Positions 9,067 to 20,131 of a DNA stretch of 64,000 bases are shown one piece after another. The position numbers and the translations under genes are program-made. Position 1 is the first letter of the stretch. Each line of letters starts with the position of its first letter. Under the pieces are notes generated by a model. The model was not told the DNA's origin and did no database searches. It saw only the letters and a list, made by a program, of their open reading frames with translations. Source of the DNA: Vicinamibacteria bacterium (GTDB lineage Bacteria > Acidobacteriota > Vicinamibacteria > Vicinamibacterales > UBA8438); the NCBI GenBank assembly GCA_022820825.1, contig JAJEEU010000024.1, positions 62,001 to 126,000 of the forward strand, in the 5' to 3' direction.

Positions 9067-9246
9067 ATGGCGCCCGCATCGTCCTGAAGTGCAAGCGGAA
9101 CAAGATCAGCTCGCAAGTGGCGGCCGAACGGGCTCCCGGCAGACACGGGGGGGCTTTCTGCCACGGGACTGACAGGTTCTGACACACCGCGTGGTTACGC
9201 TTCAGGGTTCCGCGCTACTCCATGCGTGGCAGAAGGGAGTGTGACC

Positions 9247-10254
9247 ATGCAGATCATCCAGGACACCCTGGCGGGGCTACAGATCGGCGAGCCGGTCGTC
9301 CATCGGCAGATGGCGATGTTTCCGCTGCTCGGCAAGCAGGCCGGCGGCGGGGAGCGGGCGTACCTGACGCTGGACGAGGCGCTGGGGGCGGCGTGGGCGG
9401 AGGTGGGCGAGGTGTCGGAGGGCGGCAGCGTTCCCGAGTTGTTGTTCAAGAACCCGGGCGATAAGCCGGTGCTGCTGGTGGAGGGGGAGGAGCTGGTGGG
9501 TGCCAAGCAGAACCGCACGCTGAACGTCTCGATCCTGGCGCCGCCGAAGAAGGAGACGTTGATACCGGTGTCCTGCGTCGAACGTGGGCGCTGGGGATAC
9601 GACGACGGTGAGGTGTTCCAGAGCTCGGACCGGGCGCACTACGCGATGGGCCGGCGGGCCAAGCGGGAAGCGGTCAACCGGAACATGAGCCGCGACCCGC
9701 AAAGCCGCCATGCCGACCAGGGCGCGGTGTGGGCGGAGATCGACGCGAAGATGGCGACGATGGCCGCGTGCTCGGACACGGACGCGATGGCCGACATCTA
9801 CGAGCAGCACCGCGGCTCGCTCGACGACTACGTCGGCGCATTCGAGCAGCAGACCGGCCAGGTCGGGGCCGTATTCGTGGTCGGCACGCGCTTCGCGGGT
9901 GTCGACCTGTTCGCGCACGACGAGACATTCGGGGTGCTGCTGCCGAAGCTGCTGCGCAGCTACGCGCTCGACGCGCTGGAGCTGCGTGCCGGCAAGCCGA
10001 TCGAGCCGCGCACGGATTTCGCGCAGCGGCTGGTGGCCGACGTCCTCGCTGCGCAGGCCCAGAAGTATCCGGCGGTCGGGATGGGTGAGGACGTGCGTAT
10101 CGAGAGCCCGGCCGTTGCCGGCGGGGCGCTGGCGGCGGACGGCGCCGTGGTGCACCTGGCGGCGTTCCGCCGCGACGCGCAACGCGGCCCCGCTGAGGCC
10201 GGAGGATACCGGCGCGCCAGCCAGCGGCGCGCGAACCGCTTGCGGCGGGAGTGA
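9247..10254 (+). CDS. ARPP-1-like family protein
   Basis: LLVEGEELVGAKQNRTLNVSILAP motif recalled from the ARPP-1 family; 335-aa ORF. Confidence 0.65.
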   Translation: MQIIQDTLAGLQIGEPVVHRQMAMFPLLGKQAGGGERAYLTLDEALGAAWAEVGEVSEGGSVPELLFKNPGDKPVLLVEGEELVGAKQNRTLNVSILAPPKKETLIPVSCVERGRWGYDDGEVFQSSDRAHYAMGRRAKREAVNRNMSRDPQSRHADQGAVWAEIDAKMATMAACSDTDAMADIYEQHRGSLDDYVGAFEQQTGQVGAVFVVGTRFAGVDLFAHDETFGVLLPKLLRSYALDALELRAGKPIEPRTDFAQRLVADVLAAQAQKYPAVGMGEDVRIESPAVAGGALAADGAVVHLAAFRRDAQRGPAEAGGYRRASQRRANRLRRE

Positions 10255-10378
10255 CGTGCGGATTGCCCGACTGGCCAAGCCCGACTGCGCGGGCTCGCGG
10301 CACTGACCGCACAGCGGGTAGTCCAGGCACCGGCCAGGGTGCGCCTTGCGCTACGGGCGAGAGCAGATCAGCGGAACC

Positions 10379-10407
10379 GCCGCTGATTTTGCAGCAAATT
10401 CAGCGGC
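10379..10407. repeat. Long palindrome, 14-bp arms with one mismatch and a 1-nt centre
   Basis: GCCGCTGATTTTGC-A-GCAAATTCAGCGGC; a third TCAGCGG lies at about 10368. Confidence 0.75.
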
Positions 10408-10475
10408 GGCGTTCGTGATCGTACGAAACCTGCCGGCGTCCAACCGGTTTCCAGGCGTGGCGGCGCACGGCGGTC

Positions 10476-10634
10476 TCAAAGTCGAAGTTCAACCTGTTCG
10501 ACACCGGCGGGATGGGCGAGTTCTATGAGCAGCATCGCGGGTCGCTTGAAGGCTACGTAGACGCGTTCGAGCGGCAGTCCGGGCACGTCGGGGCCGTATT
10601 CGTGGTCGGCATGCGGTTCGACTACTCCTCGTAG
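10476..10634 (+). pseudogene. Truncated second copy of the ARPP-1-like gene
   Basis: MGEFYEQHRGSLEGYVDAFERQSGHVGAVFVVGMRFDYSS* matches MADIYEQHRGSLDDYVGAFEQQTGQVGAVFVVGTRFAGV of the intact gene. Confidence 0.8.
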
Positions 10635-10691
10635 CCGGTTGACGTATGGTAGCGGTTGACATAAGGTTGCATGTGGAACCGGAGGTGAGAT

Positions 10692-11141
10692 GTGGAAACC
10701 GGTGCGGCGGCGGCCATGCGCGATGCGGAGGAAGCGGCGGAGCGGACGTTCAGGGAGCATCGGCATGATGTTGGATGGCTCGACGCCTTCGCCGCTGGCC
10801 TCGACCGTCGGCGTGCGGTCGATGCCTTCACGCGGACGACCGAGACCTGGGGCCTGAGCCAGGCAGAGGCGGCCCGGCTGTTCGGCGTGAGCCGGCAGGC
10901 GATCGGCAAGTGGCGCCGGCGCGGCGTGCCGGCGGAGCGCGCCGGGGCGGTGGCGGATCTGGCGGCTGCCACCGATCTGCTCGTCCACTATCTCAAGCGC
11001 GACCGAATTCCGGCGGTGGTGCGGCGGCCGATTCCGGCGCTCGGCGGCGTGTCCCTGGTGGAGCTGCTGGGGCAGGGCGATACCGGCGCGGTGCTCGCTG
11101 CGTGCCGCGACATGTTCCGGTTCGACCAGGCGCAGGCCTGA
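10692..11141 (+). CDS. Xre/MbcA/ParS-type antitoxin
   Basis: HTH LSQAEAARLFGVSRQAIGKWRRRGVP with a C-terminal toxin-binding-like region; directly upstream of the RES gene. Confidence 0.8.
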   Translation: METGAAAAMRDAEEAAERTFREHRHDVGWLDAFAAGLDRRRAVDAFTRTTETWGLSQAEAARLFGVSRQAIGKWRRRGVPAERAGAVADLAAATDLLVHYLKRDRIPAVVRRPIPALGGVSLVELLGQGDTGAVLAACRDMFRFDQAQA

Positions 11142-11143
11142 CC

Positions 11144-11701
11144 GTGGAGCTGCGTCAAGAGCGGTTGCCGGACAACCACGTCTGGTGGCGCATCGCCGAT
11201 CCGGATTGGGCGGATCCGCTCGATCCCGGCTTCGCGCAGCGCCGCGGCGGACGCTGGAACCCGCCCGGCAGCTTTCCGGTGCTCTACCTGAACGAGGACC
11301 TGGCGACGGCGCACCTGAACCTCCGCGGCTTCATCGCGCGCTGGCCGTACGAGCCCGAGGACTTGCGCGACGACCGCGGGCCGACGCTGGTGGGTTGCGT
11401 CCTGCCGCGCCGCCAGGTTGTCTGCGACGCGCACTCGGCGGAAGGCCTTCGTGCGGCAGGTTTGCCCGACAGCTATCCGCTCGACAAGGACGGCGTCACG
11501 GTTCCGCACAGCCGCTGTCGGCCCGTCGGCGCGGGGGCCAGGGCCGCCGACCTGCGCGGCGTCCGCGCCCGCTCGGCGCGGTCGCGGGACGGCGACTACC
11601 GCGAGTTGGCCTGGTTCCCGGCGTCGGCGCGAAGTGTCGCCCGGCGAGTCCGTACACTGGCGTACGGGACGTGGTTCCGGGGTGTAGACCCGACCGCATG
11701 A
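11144..11701 (+). CDS. RES-domain toxin
   Basis: WWRIADP...RRGGRWNPPGSFPVLYLNEDLATAHLNL RES-type motif; GTG start 2 nt after the antitoxin stop. Confidence 0.82.
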   Translation: MELRQERLPDNHVWWRIADPDWADPLDPGFAQRRGGRWNPPGSFPVLYLNEDLATAHLNLRGFIARWPYEPEDLRDDRGPTLVGCVLPRRQVVCDAHSAEGLRAAGLPDSYPLDKDGVTVPHSRCRPVGAGARAADLRGVRARSARSRDGDYRELAWFPASARSVARRVRTLAYGTWFRGVDPTA

Positions 11702-11845
11702 GCGACATGACGCGCTATTCGATCTTCGTGGCGGGTGCCCCGCGCCCTGACTGGAGCCAGGTCAGACTCTCGACCTTGCCGGTTGCGTCTCGGCTGAACG
11801 TCAGTTGGTCGTCTGTGTTCTCGAGGAAAAACTAGAATCCGTCGC

Positions 11846-12325
11846 ATGGCGGTGACCGTTCGTCCACTCCGCGACGATGAGCTGCGCCTGTATCTGGAGA
11901 TCCACGAACGGGCCATTCGGGGGCTCGCCGTGAGTCACTACTCTCAAGATGACATAGAGGGATGGGTGGTGCCGGCGACGGACGAGAATCTGCGCCGTCT
12001 TGCGCTGAACGCGGACCGCGAGATCCGGTTCCTGGCCGAGCTGGATGGAAAACCCGTCGGGATCGGCGCGCTCGTGCTGGAGGAATCCGAGTTGCGGGCG
12101 GTCTACGTGTCTCCGGAGGGTGCTCGAAAGGGATGTGGCTCCGCGTTGGTGCAAGCGATCGAGCGGACCGCCAGAGACAACGGTGTGGCCCGTCTCGCGC
12201 TCTTCGCCTCTCTGAACGCCGAGCAGTTCTACGCTGCCCTCGGGTACCGCTCAACGGCGAGAACGGAAGTAGTGCTCCCCAACGGCCATCGCATGGCGGG
12301 GATGCAGATGGAGAAGGACCTCTAG
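11846..12325 (+). CDS. GNAT-family N-acetyltransferase
   Basis: ELRAVYVSPEGARKGCGSALVQAIERTARDNGVARLALFASLNAEQFYAALGYR. Confidence 0.88.
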   Translation: MAVTVRPLRDDELRLYLEIHERAIRGLAVSHYSQDDIEGWVVPATDENLRRLALNADREIRFLAELDGKPVGIGALVLEESELRAVYVSPEGARKGCGSALVQAIERTARDNGVARLALFASLNAEQFYAALGYRSTARTEVVLPNGHRMAGMQMEKDL

Positions 12326-12363
12326 CTCGGGGGCTTTGCCCGCTCAGGTGTAGACTCGACGGC

Positions 12364-13314
12364 ATGAGTTATATGACGCGCGCCCTCACGGGAACCGCCA
12401 CGGCGTTGGCGCTGACCGGCAGCGTGTGGGCACACGCGCTTGCACAGGAACCCGCCGGGACCGAGCCGCTGGCGTTGTCGGATCACGTGTGGGTCGTGCT
12501 CCAGGGACAGCCCGGGGCGCAGTCCAACGTGGGGATCGTCGTCGGCAGCAGGGGCGCGTTGGTCATCGACAGCGGGTTGGGGTCCCGGAACGGCGCAATC
12601 CTCGCGGATGTCGCGCGCCGGCTCGCTCCGGGTCGGACCACCCTGTACGTGGCGGCGACGCACTTTCATCCCGAGCACATGATGGGTGAATCGGGGTTTC
12701 CGGATTCGGCGATCGTCGTGCGCTCGGTGGGCCAGCAACTGGACATCGACGCGACAGGGGCGGCGGAGGGCCGCGGCGTCGTCGAGTTGTTCAGGCAGAT
12801 GCCCAACCGCGCCGCCGACATGGAGGGCGCCGTCTATCGCACGCCGGACATGCTGTTCGAGGGCGACGCGCTGATCGATCTCGGCGGCATCCGCGTGCGG
12901 CTCATGGAGTTGGGGCCGGCCCATACGCGGGGTGATGTCGGCTTCGACGTCGAGGGCGACGGCGTCGTCTTCACGGGCGACGTGGCCATGGATTCGCCCA
13001 TCGGCATCCGTTCCGCGCGGTTCACGTCGGCGCCCAGCAGCGCGAGCGCCTGGCTGGCCAGTCTGGAGCGGCTGATGGCGCTGCGGCCGCGCCACGTGGT
13101 GCCGTCGCACGGCCCGCTGGGCGATGCGTCGATGATCGAGAAGCACCGCGCCTTCATGACGGCGGTGCGCGATCGGGTCGGCGCGCTCAAGCGGCAGCGG
13201 CAGACGGCCGACCAGGTCGCATCGACCGTGACCGCCGAGCTCGCCGAGCAGCACGAGGTTCCGGAAGAGATCGCTGGCAATGCCGCGCGGCTCTTCTACA
13301 ACGAGCTCCCGTAG
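12364..13314 (+). CDS. Secreted MBL-fold metallo-hydrolase
   Basis: Signal peptide; THFHPEHMMG, GPAHTRGD, FTGDVAMD, VVPSHGP motifs. Confidence 0.85.
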   Translation: MSYMTRALTGTATALALTGSVWAHALAQEPAGTEPLALSDHVWVVLQGQPGAQSNVGIVVGSRGALVIDSGLGSRNGAILADVARRLAPGRTTLYVAATHFHPEHMMGESGFPDSAIVVRSVGQQLDIDATGAAEGRGVVELFRQMPNRAADMEGAVYRTPDMLFEGDALIDLGGIRVRLMELGPAHTRGDVGFDVEGDGVVFTGDVAMDSPIGIRSARFTSAPSSASAWLASLERLMALRPRHVVPSHGPLGDASMIEKHRAFMTAVRDRVGALKRQRQTADQVASTVTAELAEQHEVPEEIAGNAARLFYNELP

Positions 13315-13317
13315 CCG

Positions 13318-14382
13318 CTATTCCAGGCCGGCCGCCTGGCGTTCCTGGTAGCGGGCTCCCCGCAGGATGTTGAACATGCCGTAGTTGGCTTCGTGGCAGG
13401 CGTACTCGTACATCTGCTCGTCCTGCCGCCACATCGGGATCTCGCCGCCCCACGGCTCGGTGTAGATGACCGGGTCGTCGACGGTGAAGTCGTACAGCAG
13501 GGTGTTCTCGTCCACGCGCGTGAACCGCTCCGTCACCGTGATCTGCTCGGACACCTGGTTGCCGGGCCTGCGGTCGAGCTCGTGCGCGAACATGCTCTGC
13601 TGCACGTCGTGCTGCTGGGGATGGATATTGGTCGTCTCGACGACGAGCGTATCGCCCTCCCAGCGGCCCCGGGAGTCGCCGTGCCACGGACGGATGTGGT
13701 CGGGCAGTCGCGGGCCGTCGTCCAGGCGGACGATCCGGGCGCTGCGGTACTGCTCGGTCATGATGGCCACGTGATCGGCGGTCTGCACGATGTAGTAGTT
13801 GTTGTTGTAGGCGGCGCCGATCATCGGCGGTCCGGTCCTGGGACCGACCGGCACGAGGCAGCGTTCGGGCAGCGGCAGCAGCTCGGGATGATCGTGCTCC
13901 CCGAACTGCCTGCCGAACGCGGCCTGCTCCGCGCGCAACCGCTTGCCCGTCTCGGTGAGCTCCGGCAGCCGCCCGTTCGCCGGACGCGTGACGAGCGACG
14001 AGCGCGGCTCGCCGTTCACGATGGCCACGCGGTCGCCCGGCTCGACGTAGAAGAGGTCGTAGGCGCCCGGATTGTTCGTGGCCTCGGGCGCGGCGCGGTT
14101 CGGGTCGAGCGGCTCGAAGCTGTTCTCGAGGAAGTTCGAGGCGCGTTGCTCCGCCTGTGCGACCTCCTCCTGCGTGAGGGTCGGCCCGCGGCCCGCGGGC
14201 CGCTGCAGCGGCGTCACGAAGCCGTTGCTCCAGCGTCCCTGAATGTCCGGATGCCCGTATTCCGTGCGCGGCACGGTCCAATCCGCGGCGTCTGCCTCTT
14301 GCGCCGCCGCCGACGAAGGCAGGCCCGCCAACCCAATCGCACACCCGAGCACGAGAACCGCAACCGCATGAGGCGTTCTCAT
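13318..14382 (-). CDS. Secreted protein of unknown function
   Basis: Clear signal peptide ending AAAQEAD; 354 aa. Confidence 0.55.
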   Translation of the reverse strand: MRTPHAVAVLVLGCAIGLAGLPSSAAAQEADAADWTVPRTEYGHPDIQGRWSNGFVTPLQRPAGRGPTLTQEEVAQAEQRASNFLENSFEPLDPNRAAPEATNNPGAYDLFYVEPGDRVAIVNGEPRSSLVTRPANGRLPELTETGKRLRAEQAAFGRQFGEHDHPELLPLPERCLVPVGPRTGPPMIGAAYNNNYYIVQTADHVAIMTEQYRSARIVRLDDGPRLPDHIRPWHGDSRGRWEGDTLVVETTNIHPQQHDVQQSMFAHELDRRPGNQVSEQITVTERFTRVDENTLLYDFTVDDPVIYTEPWGGEIPMWRQDEQMYEYACHEANYGMFNILRGARYQERQAAGLE

Positions 14383-14445
14383 CCGTATCTCCTTCGCTCC
14401 TGCTGTATCACCCTGGATTCTAACCGCGCCGCGCTTCCGTTGCAG

Positions 14446-15783
<1,338 letters not shown>

Positions 15784-17751
15784 TCACGACGCCGGGCGCC
15801 GGTTGAGCGCCAGCACGCCGCCCGCGAGCGCGACGCCGGCGACGTCGAAGATCGGCACGCCCACCCCGCCGAGCGCGGTCACCGGCCCCGGCGCCAGCAA
15901 CAGCGCCGCCGCGGCGAAGATCGCCAGCCGCAGCCCGAGGCCGAGCGGATTGCGCAACTGACCCGCGATGCCGGCCGCGAAGCAGGTGACGCCCAGCGTG
16001 GCCATGCCGATGGGCAACAGCACCTGCAGCCAGCCGGCGGGCTCGCCAGCCGCGTTCAGCAGCAGCAGCTCGGGCCGGTAGATGAACATGTACGGCAGGG
16101 TGAAGCCGACCAGCGCGTAGCGGAACGCGGCGACCGCGGTGGGCATGATGCGCGTGTCGGCGATGGACGAGGCGGCGTAGGCCGCCAGCGCCACGGGCGG
16201 CGTCACCATCGACATCATGCCGAAATAGAAGATGAACAGGTGCGCGGCCAGCGGGATCACCCCGAGGTTGCCGATCACGGGTCCTATTAGCGTGTCAATC
16301 AGCAGGTAGCAGACTGCCGACGGCAGCCCCATCCCCAGGATGATCGACGAGACCATGATCAGCACGAGCGCCAGGAACAGGCTCTGCTCGGCGAGCGGGA
16401 TGATCGTGGCCGGCAGGCGCGTGCCGATGCCGGTCAGCGTGACGATGCCGATGATGATGCCGACGCACGCCGCCGCCGCGACCAGCGGCACGACGCCGCG
16501 CGCCGCGGTGGCCAGGCCGTTCAGCGTCCGGCGCACGTCGAGTCGCGTCGCGGCGCTGAAGCTGCTGGTGACGACGATCGCCACGAGCGAGAGCGTGACG
16601 GCGCGGAACGCCGTGTAGCCGAGGACGAGGAACAGGATGAGGCTGCCGAGCGCCGTGGCGAACACGATGCCGGCCGCGCGCGAGGTCTCGGCGCCCGTGC
16701 CGCTGTCGTCGGCCTCCGCAGCGGTCTCGGCGCCCTCCGTGGCGATGGACATCCGCCGCGCATGGAAGTGCACGATGAGCAGCAGCGACAGGTAGTACAG
16801 GATCGCCGGGATGAGCGCCGCGCGGATGATCTCCAGGTAGGTCACCGGCGGCTCGACGATCTCGAGCATCATGTAGGCGCCGGCGCCCATCACCGGCGGC
16901 ATGAGCGCGCCGCCCGAGCTGGCCGCGGCCTGCACGCCCGCCGCCGTCACCGGCTTGAAACCGGCGCTGCGCATCATCGGGATGGTGAACGTCCCGGTGG
17001 TGGCGGTGTTCGCGACGGCGCTGCCGGACAGCGATCCCATCAGGCCGCTGCTGAGCACGGCCACCTTGGCCGGCCCGCCGGAGCTGCGCCCGAACACCCG
17101 CTGCGCGAAGTCGACGATGAACCGCGTGGCGCCGGTCGCCTCCAGGAACGCGCCGAAAATGACGAACAGGAAGACGTAGGTGAACATCACGTTCAGCGCC
17201 ACGCCGAAGACGCCCTGGCTGTGGAGGAACGTCTGCGCCACGATGCGCTCCACCGTGTAGCCGCGGTGCGGAAAGAGCCAGTCGGGCAGCGACTCGCCGA
17301 TCAGCGCGTAGACGATGAACGCGCCGGCCAGCAGCGGCAGCGCCATCCCGAGCGCGCGGCGGGACGCCTCGATCACCAGCAGCAGCCCCACGAGACCGAC
17401 CGTGGTGTCGAGCGCCGTCTCGAACCCGGCGCGGTTCCCGAGCGCCGCGCCGTCTATCCACCACGCCTCGAAGAGCGGGTCGGTCTGCACCACGATGTAG
17501 CCGCAGCAGGCGGCCGCCAGGAGCGCCAGCAGCACGTCGCCGGCACGGGCCAGCGGATGCCCTTTCAGTGACGGATGGACCGGGACGTTGAGAAAGCAGA
17601 GCGCCAGCCCCACCAGCGCGAAGAACGCCAGCCGGCTCTGCGGCGCCAGCAGCGGGTAGTTGACCTCGACGAGCGTGAACGCGCACAGCAGGATGCCGAG
17701 CCCGCTGCTGACGAGTAGCCGAATGTCGCGCGCCGAGGTGGTCGCAGCCAC
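15784..17751 (-). CDS. TRAP transporter fused permease (TAXI type)
   Basis: About 650-aa polytopic ORF; GSAVANTATTGTFTIPMMRSAGF and GMGLPSAVCYLL motifs. Confidence 0.92.
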   Translation of the reverse strand: MAATTSARDIRLLVSSGLGILLCAFTLVEVNYPLLAPQSRLAFFALVGLALCFLNVPVHPSLKGHPLARAGDVLLALLAAACCGYIVVQTDPLFEAWWIDGAALGNRAGFETALDTTVGLVGLLLVIEASRRALGMALPLLAGAFIVYALIGESLPDWLFPHRGYTVERIVAQTFLHSQGVFGVALNVMFTYVFLFVIFGAFLEATGATRFIVDFAQRVFGRSSGGPAKVAVLSSGLMGSLSGSAVANTATTGTFTIPMMRSAGFKPVTAAGVQAAASSGGALMPPVMGAGAYMMLEIVEPPVTYLEIIRAALIPAILYYLSLLLIVHFHARRMSIATEGAETAAEADDSGTGAETSRAAGIVFATALGSLILFLVLGYTAFRAVTLSLVAIVVTSSFSAATRLDVRRTLNGLATAARGVVPLVAAAACVGIIIGIVTLTGIGTRLPATIIPLAEQSLFLALVLIMVSSIILGMGLPSAVCYLLIDTLIGPVIGNLGVIPLAAHLFIFYFGMMSMVTPPVALAAYAASSIADTRIMPTAVAAFRYALVGFTLPYMFIYRPELLLLNAAGEPAGWLQVLLPIGMATLGVTCFAAGIAGQLRNPLGLGLRLAIFAAAALLLAPGPVTALGGVGVPIFDVAGVALAGGVLALNRRPAS

Positions 17752-17760
17752 GGGGGAGGT

Positions 17761-18801
17761 CTACTGCGGCCAGATGCCGGCTTCCTGGTAGTAGCGAATC
17801 GCGCCGGGATGGAACTCGGTGCCGGTGTCGCGCACCACGTTGTTGGGGTTGATCGCGCGGCCGGCGGCATGCTTCTCGACCACCAGCGGCTGGTTCTCGT
17901 ACAGCAGCTTAGTCACGTTGTAGATGAGGTCGGCGGGCGCGCTCGCGGAAGCGATGAAGTGCATCGAGCCGACGTCGAGCCCCTCGAACGGCTCCGCCTG
18001 GCCGCGGTACGTATCGGCCGGGATCGTGGCCGGCCGGAAGAACAGGTACTCGTCGATCAGGCCCTGCTTCTCCGCATCTCCGAACGGGATGAACGTCAGC
18101 TCCATCGACGCGGCGGCCTGCGTGATCGACGCGGTCGGGACCGCGCCGCCGAGGAAGGTCGCGTCCGCCGAGCCGTCGGTCAGCATGTCGACCGCCGCCT
18201 GCTGCGTGGCGTTGAGCGGCGAGAAGTCGTCGTAGGTGACGCCGTGCGCACCCAGCAGCGGACCGACGAAGTACTCGAAGCCGGCCCCGGCCGGCCCCAC
18301 GGTTACGCGCCGGCCCCGCAGGTCGTCGATGGTGCTGATGCCCGACCCCGCCTGGGTGACGAACAGCGCGACGTTCGGCGCGAGGGTCATGATGGACTGC
18401 ACCTCATAGGCGCGGTCCCAGCCCTCGGAGCCGCGCACGGCGAAATAGGTGATCGCGGCGTTCGACAGCGCGAAGTCGAGCTCGCCGCTGGCCAGCCGGC
18501 GGATGTTCTCCTGCGATCCGCTGGTGGCCTCGGCGGTCACGTTGTAGCCGAAGTCCGCGCCCGTTTCGTTGACGACTTCCGCCAGCGCGCTGCCGACCAC
18601 GAAGAACGCGCCGCCCGGCGGTGCGGTGCCCATGCTCAGGAATTGGCGTGACGGCGCAGCGTCGCCGCCCTCGCCGCCGCCTCCGCCGCCGCAGGCGGCG
18701 AGCATGCCCGCCAGAACCAGTATCACGATGCCGATCGCGGCGACCGGCGATCCGGAGATGAATCGACCCAAGGAACCTTCCCTCCTCGAATAACCCCACA
18801 T
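17761..18801 (-). CDS. TAXI-family TRAP transporter solute-binding lipoprotein
   Basis: Lipobox LAACGGGG; SMGTAPPGGAFFVVGSALAEVVNE; adjacent to the fused permease. Confidence 0.9.
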   Translation of the reverse strand: MWGYSRREGSLGRFISGSPVAAIGIVILVLAGMLAACGGGGGGEGGDAAPSRQFLSMGTAPPGGAFFVVGSALAEVVNETGADFGYNVTAEATSGSQENIRRLASGELDFALSNAAITYFAVRGSEGWDRAYEVQSIMTLAPNVALFVTQAGSGISTIDDLRGRRVTVGPAGAGFEYFVGPLLGAHGVTYDDFSPLNATQQAAVDMLTDGSADATFLGGAVPTASITQAAASMELTFIPFGDAEKQGLIDEYLFFRPATIPADTYRGQAEPFEGLDVGSMHFIASASAPADLIYNVTKLLYENQPLVVEKHAAGRAINPNNVVRDTGTEFHPGAIRYYQEAGIWPQ

Positions 18802-18805
18802 GCTA

Positions 18806-20131
18806 CTACGCTTCCGGCTTGCGACCCCGCTCTACGACGAAGCGGCGCGCCTTCATCTCGAAGCGCGGCAGCGTTCCGGCCGCCACCGGCGTGACCTGCA
18901 CGTTCAGACCGAGCGCTTCCCGCAGACGCTGCGCGGCCAGCGCGGTCACCGCGGCGTCGTCGGCGCCGCGGCCCACCTCGATCTCCACCGCGAGTGCGCG
19001 CAGGGAGCTGACCGTGCGCACGGTGCAGCGGTATTCGACCACGGCGTCGATCTCCCGCAGCACCGTCTCGACGGCCGACGGATAGATGTTCGCGCCGCGG
19101 ATGTTGACCATGTCGTCGGCGCGCGCGAGGATGCCGCCCACGAGACGCACGAACGTGCGGCCGGAGGGGCACGGCTCGTGGGTCGCGACGACCAGGTCGC
19201 CGGTCCGGTAGCGGATCAGCGGGCTGGCGGTGCGTCCCAGGTTCGTGATGACCAGCTCGCCGCGCTCGCCGTCCGGCAGCGGGTGATCGGTCTCGGGGTC
19301 GAGCACCTCCGCGATGTACTCGCGCTCGTTGACGTGCAGGAACCCGGGCGCTTCGCGGCACTCGAAGCTGATCGGACCCACCTCGGTCAGGCCGTGGTGG
19401 TCGATGACGCGCGCTCCCCAGCCGCGCTCGATGCGGCGGCGCGTGGCCGGAATGCTGCCGCCCGGCTCGCCCGCGACGATGATGGTGCGCACGGCCGTGC
19501 CGGCCAGGGCGTCCTCGCCGCCGCCCGCCTCGCGCGCCACGTCGAGCAGCCGCAGCGCGTAGGTCGGCGTGCAGCAGACCACGGTGGGTTCCAGCGCTGC
19601 GATCTGGGCCAGCCGCTGGGCGCTCGTCATCCCGCCCGCCGGTACGGCGTGCGCGCCGATCTGCGTCGCGGCGTCGAACGCCGTCCAGAAGCCGAGGAAC
19701 GGCCCGAACGAGAACGGAAAGAAGATCCGGTCGCGGCCGTCGACGCCGGCGCCGCGGTAGACCGCCTTCCAGCAGTCGAGCATCCACTGCCAGCTTTCCG
19801 GGGTGTCGATCCAGCGCAGCGGCTTGCCGGTGGTGGACGAGGTCTGGTTGTAGCGCGTGTAGCGCTCGATCGGCTCGGTCAGCACCGTGCCCCAGGGCGG
19901 CGCCTGCGCCTGATCGGCCACCAGCTCCGCCTTGGTCGTGAAGGGCAGCGCGGCCAGGTCGCGCGGCAGGACGAGCGCCGCCGGGTCGACGCCGGCAGCT
20001 TCGAGCTTGCGCGTGTAGAAACGGTTCCGGCCGTGGATGTCGCGCAGCAGGCGCGCGAGGCGCTCCCCCTGGTGCGCGGCGAGCTCCGCTCGCGGCAGGC
20101 GCTCGGTTGCCGGCGCGGTTTCGCCCCTCAT
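18806..20131 (-). CDS. Phenylacetate-CoA ligase-like AMP-forming enzyme
   Basis: TSSTTGKPLRW, DHHGLTEVGPISFEC, YRTGDLV; ATGA overlap with the thioesterase. Confidence 0.88.
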   Translation of the reverse strand: MRGETAPATERLPRAELAAHQGERLARLLRDIHGRNRFYTRKLEAAGVDPAALVLPRDLAALPFTTKAELVADQAQAPPWGTVLTEPIERYTRYNQTSSTTGKPLRWIDTPESWQWMLDCWKAVYRGAGVDGRDRIFFPFSFGPFLGFWTAFDAATQIGAHAVPAGGMTSAQRLAQIAALEPTVVCCTPTYALRLLDVAREAGGGEDALAGTAVRTIIVAGEPGGSIPATRRRIERGWGARVIDHHGLTEVGPISFECREAPGFLHVNEREYIAEVLDPETDHPLPDGERGELVITNLGRTASPLIRYRTGDLVVATHEPCPSGRTFVRLVGGILARADDMVNIRGANIYPSAVETVLREIDAVVEYRCTVRTVSSLRALAVEIEVGRGADDAAVTALAAQRLREALGLNVQVTPVAAGTLPRFEMKARRFVVERGRKPEA

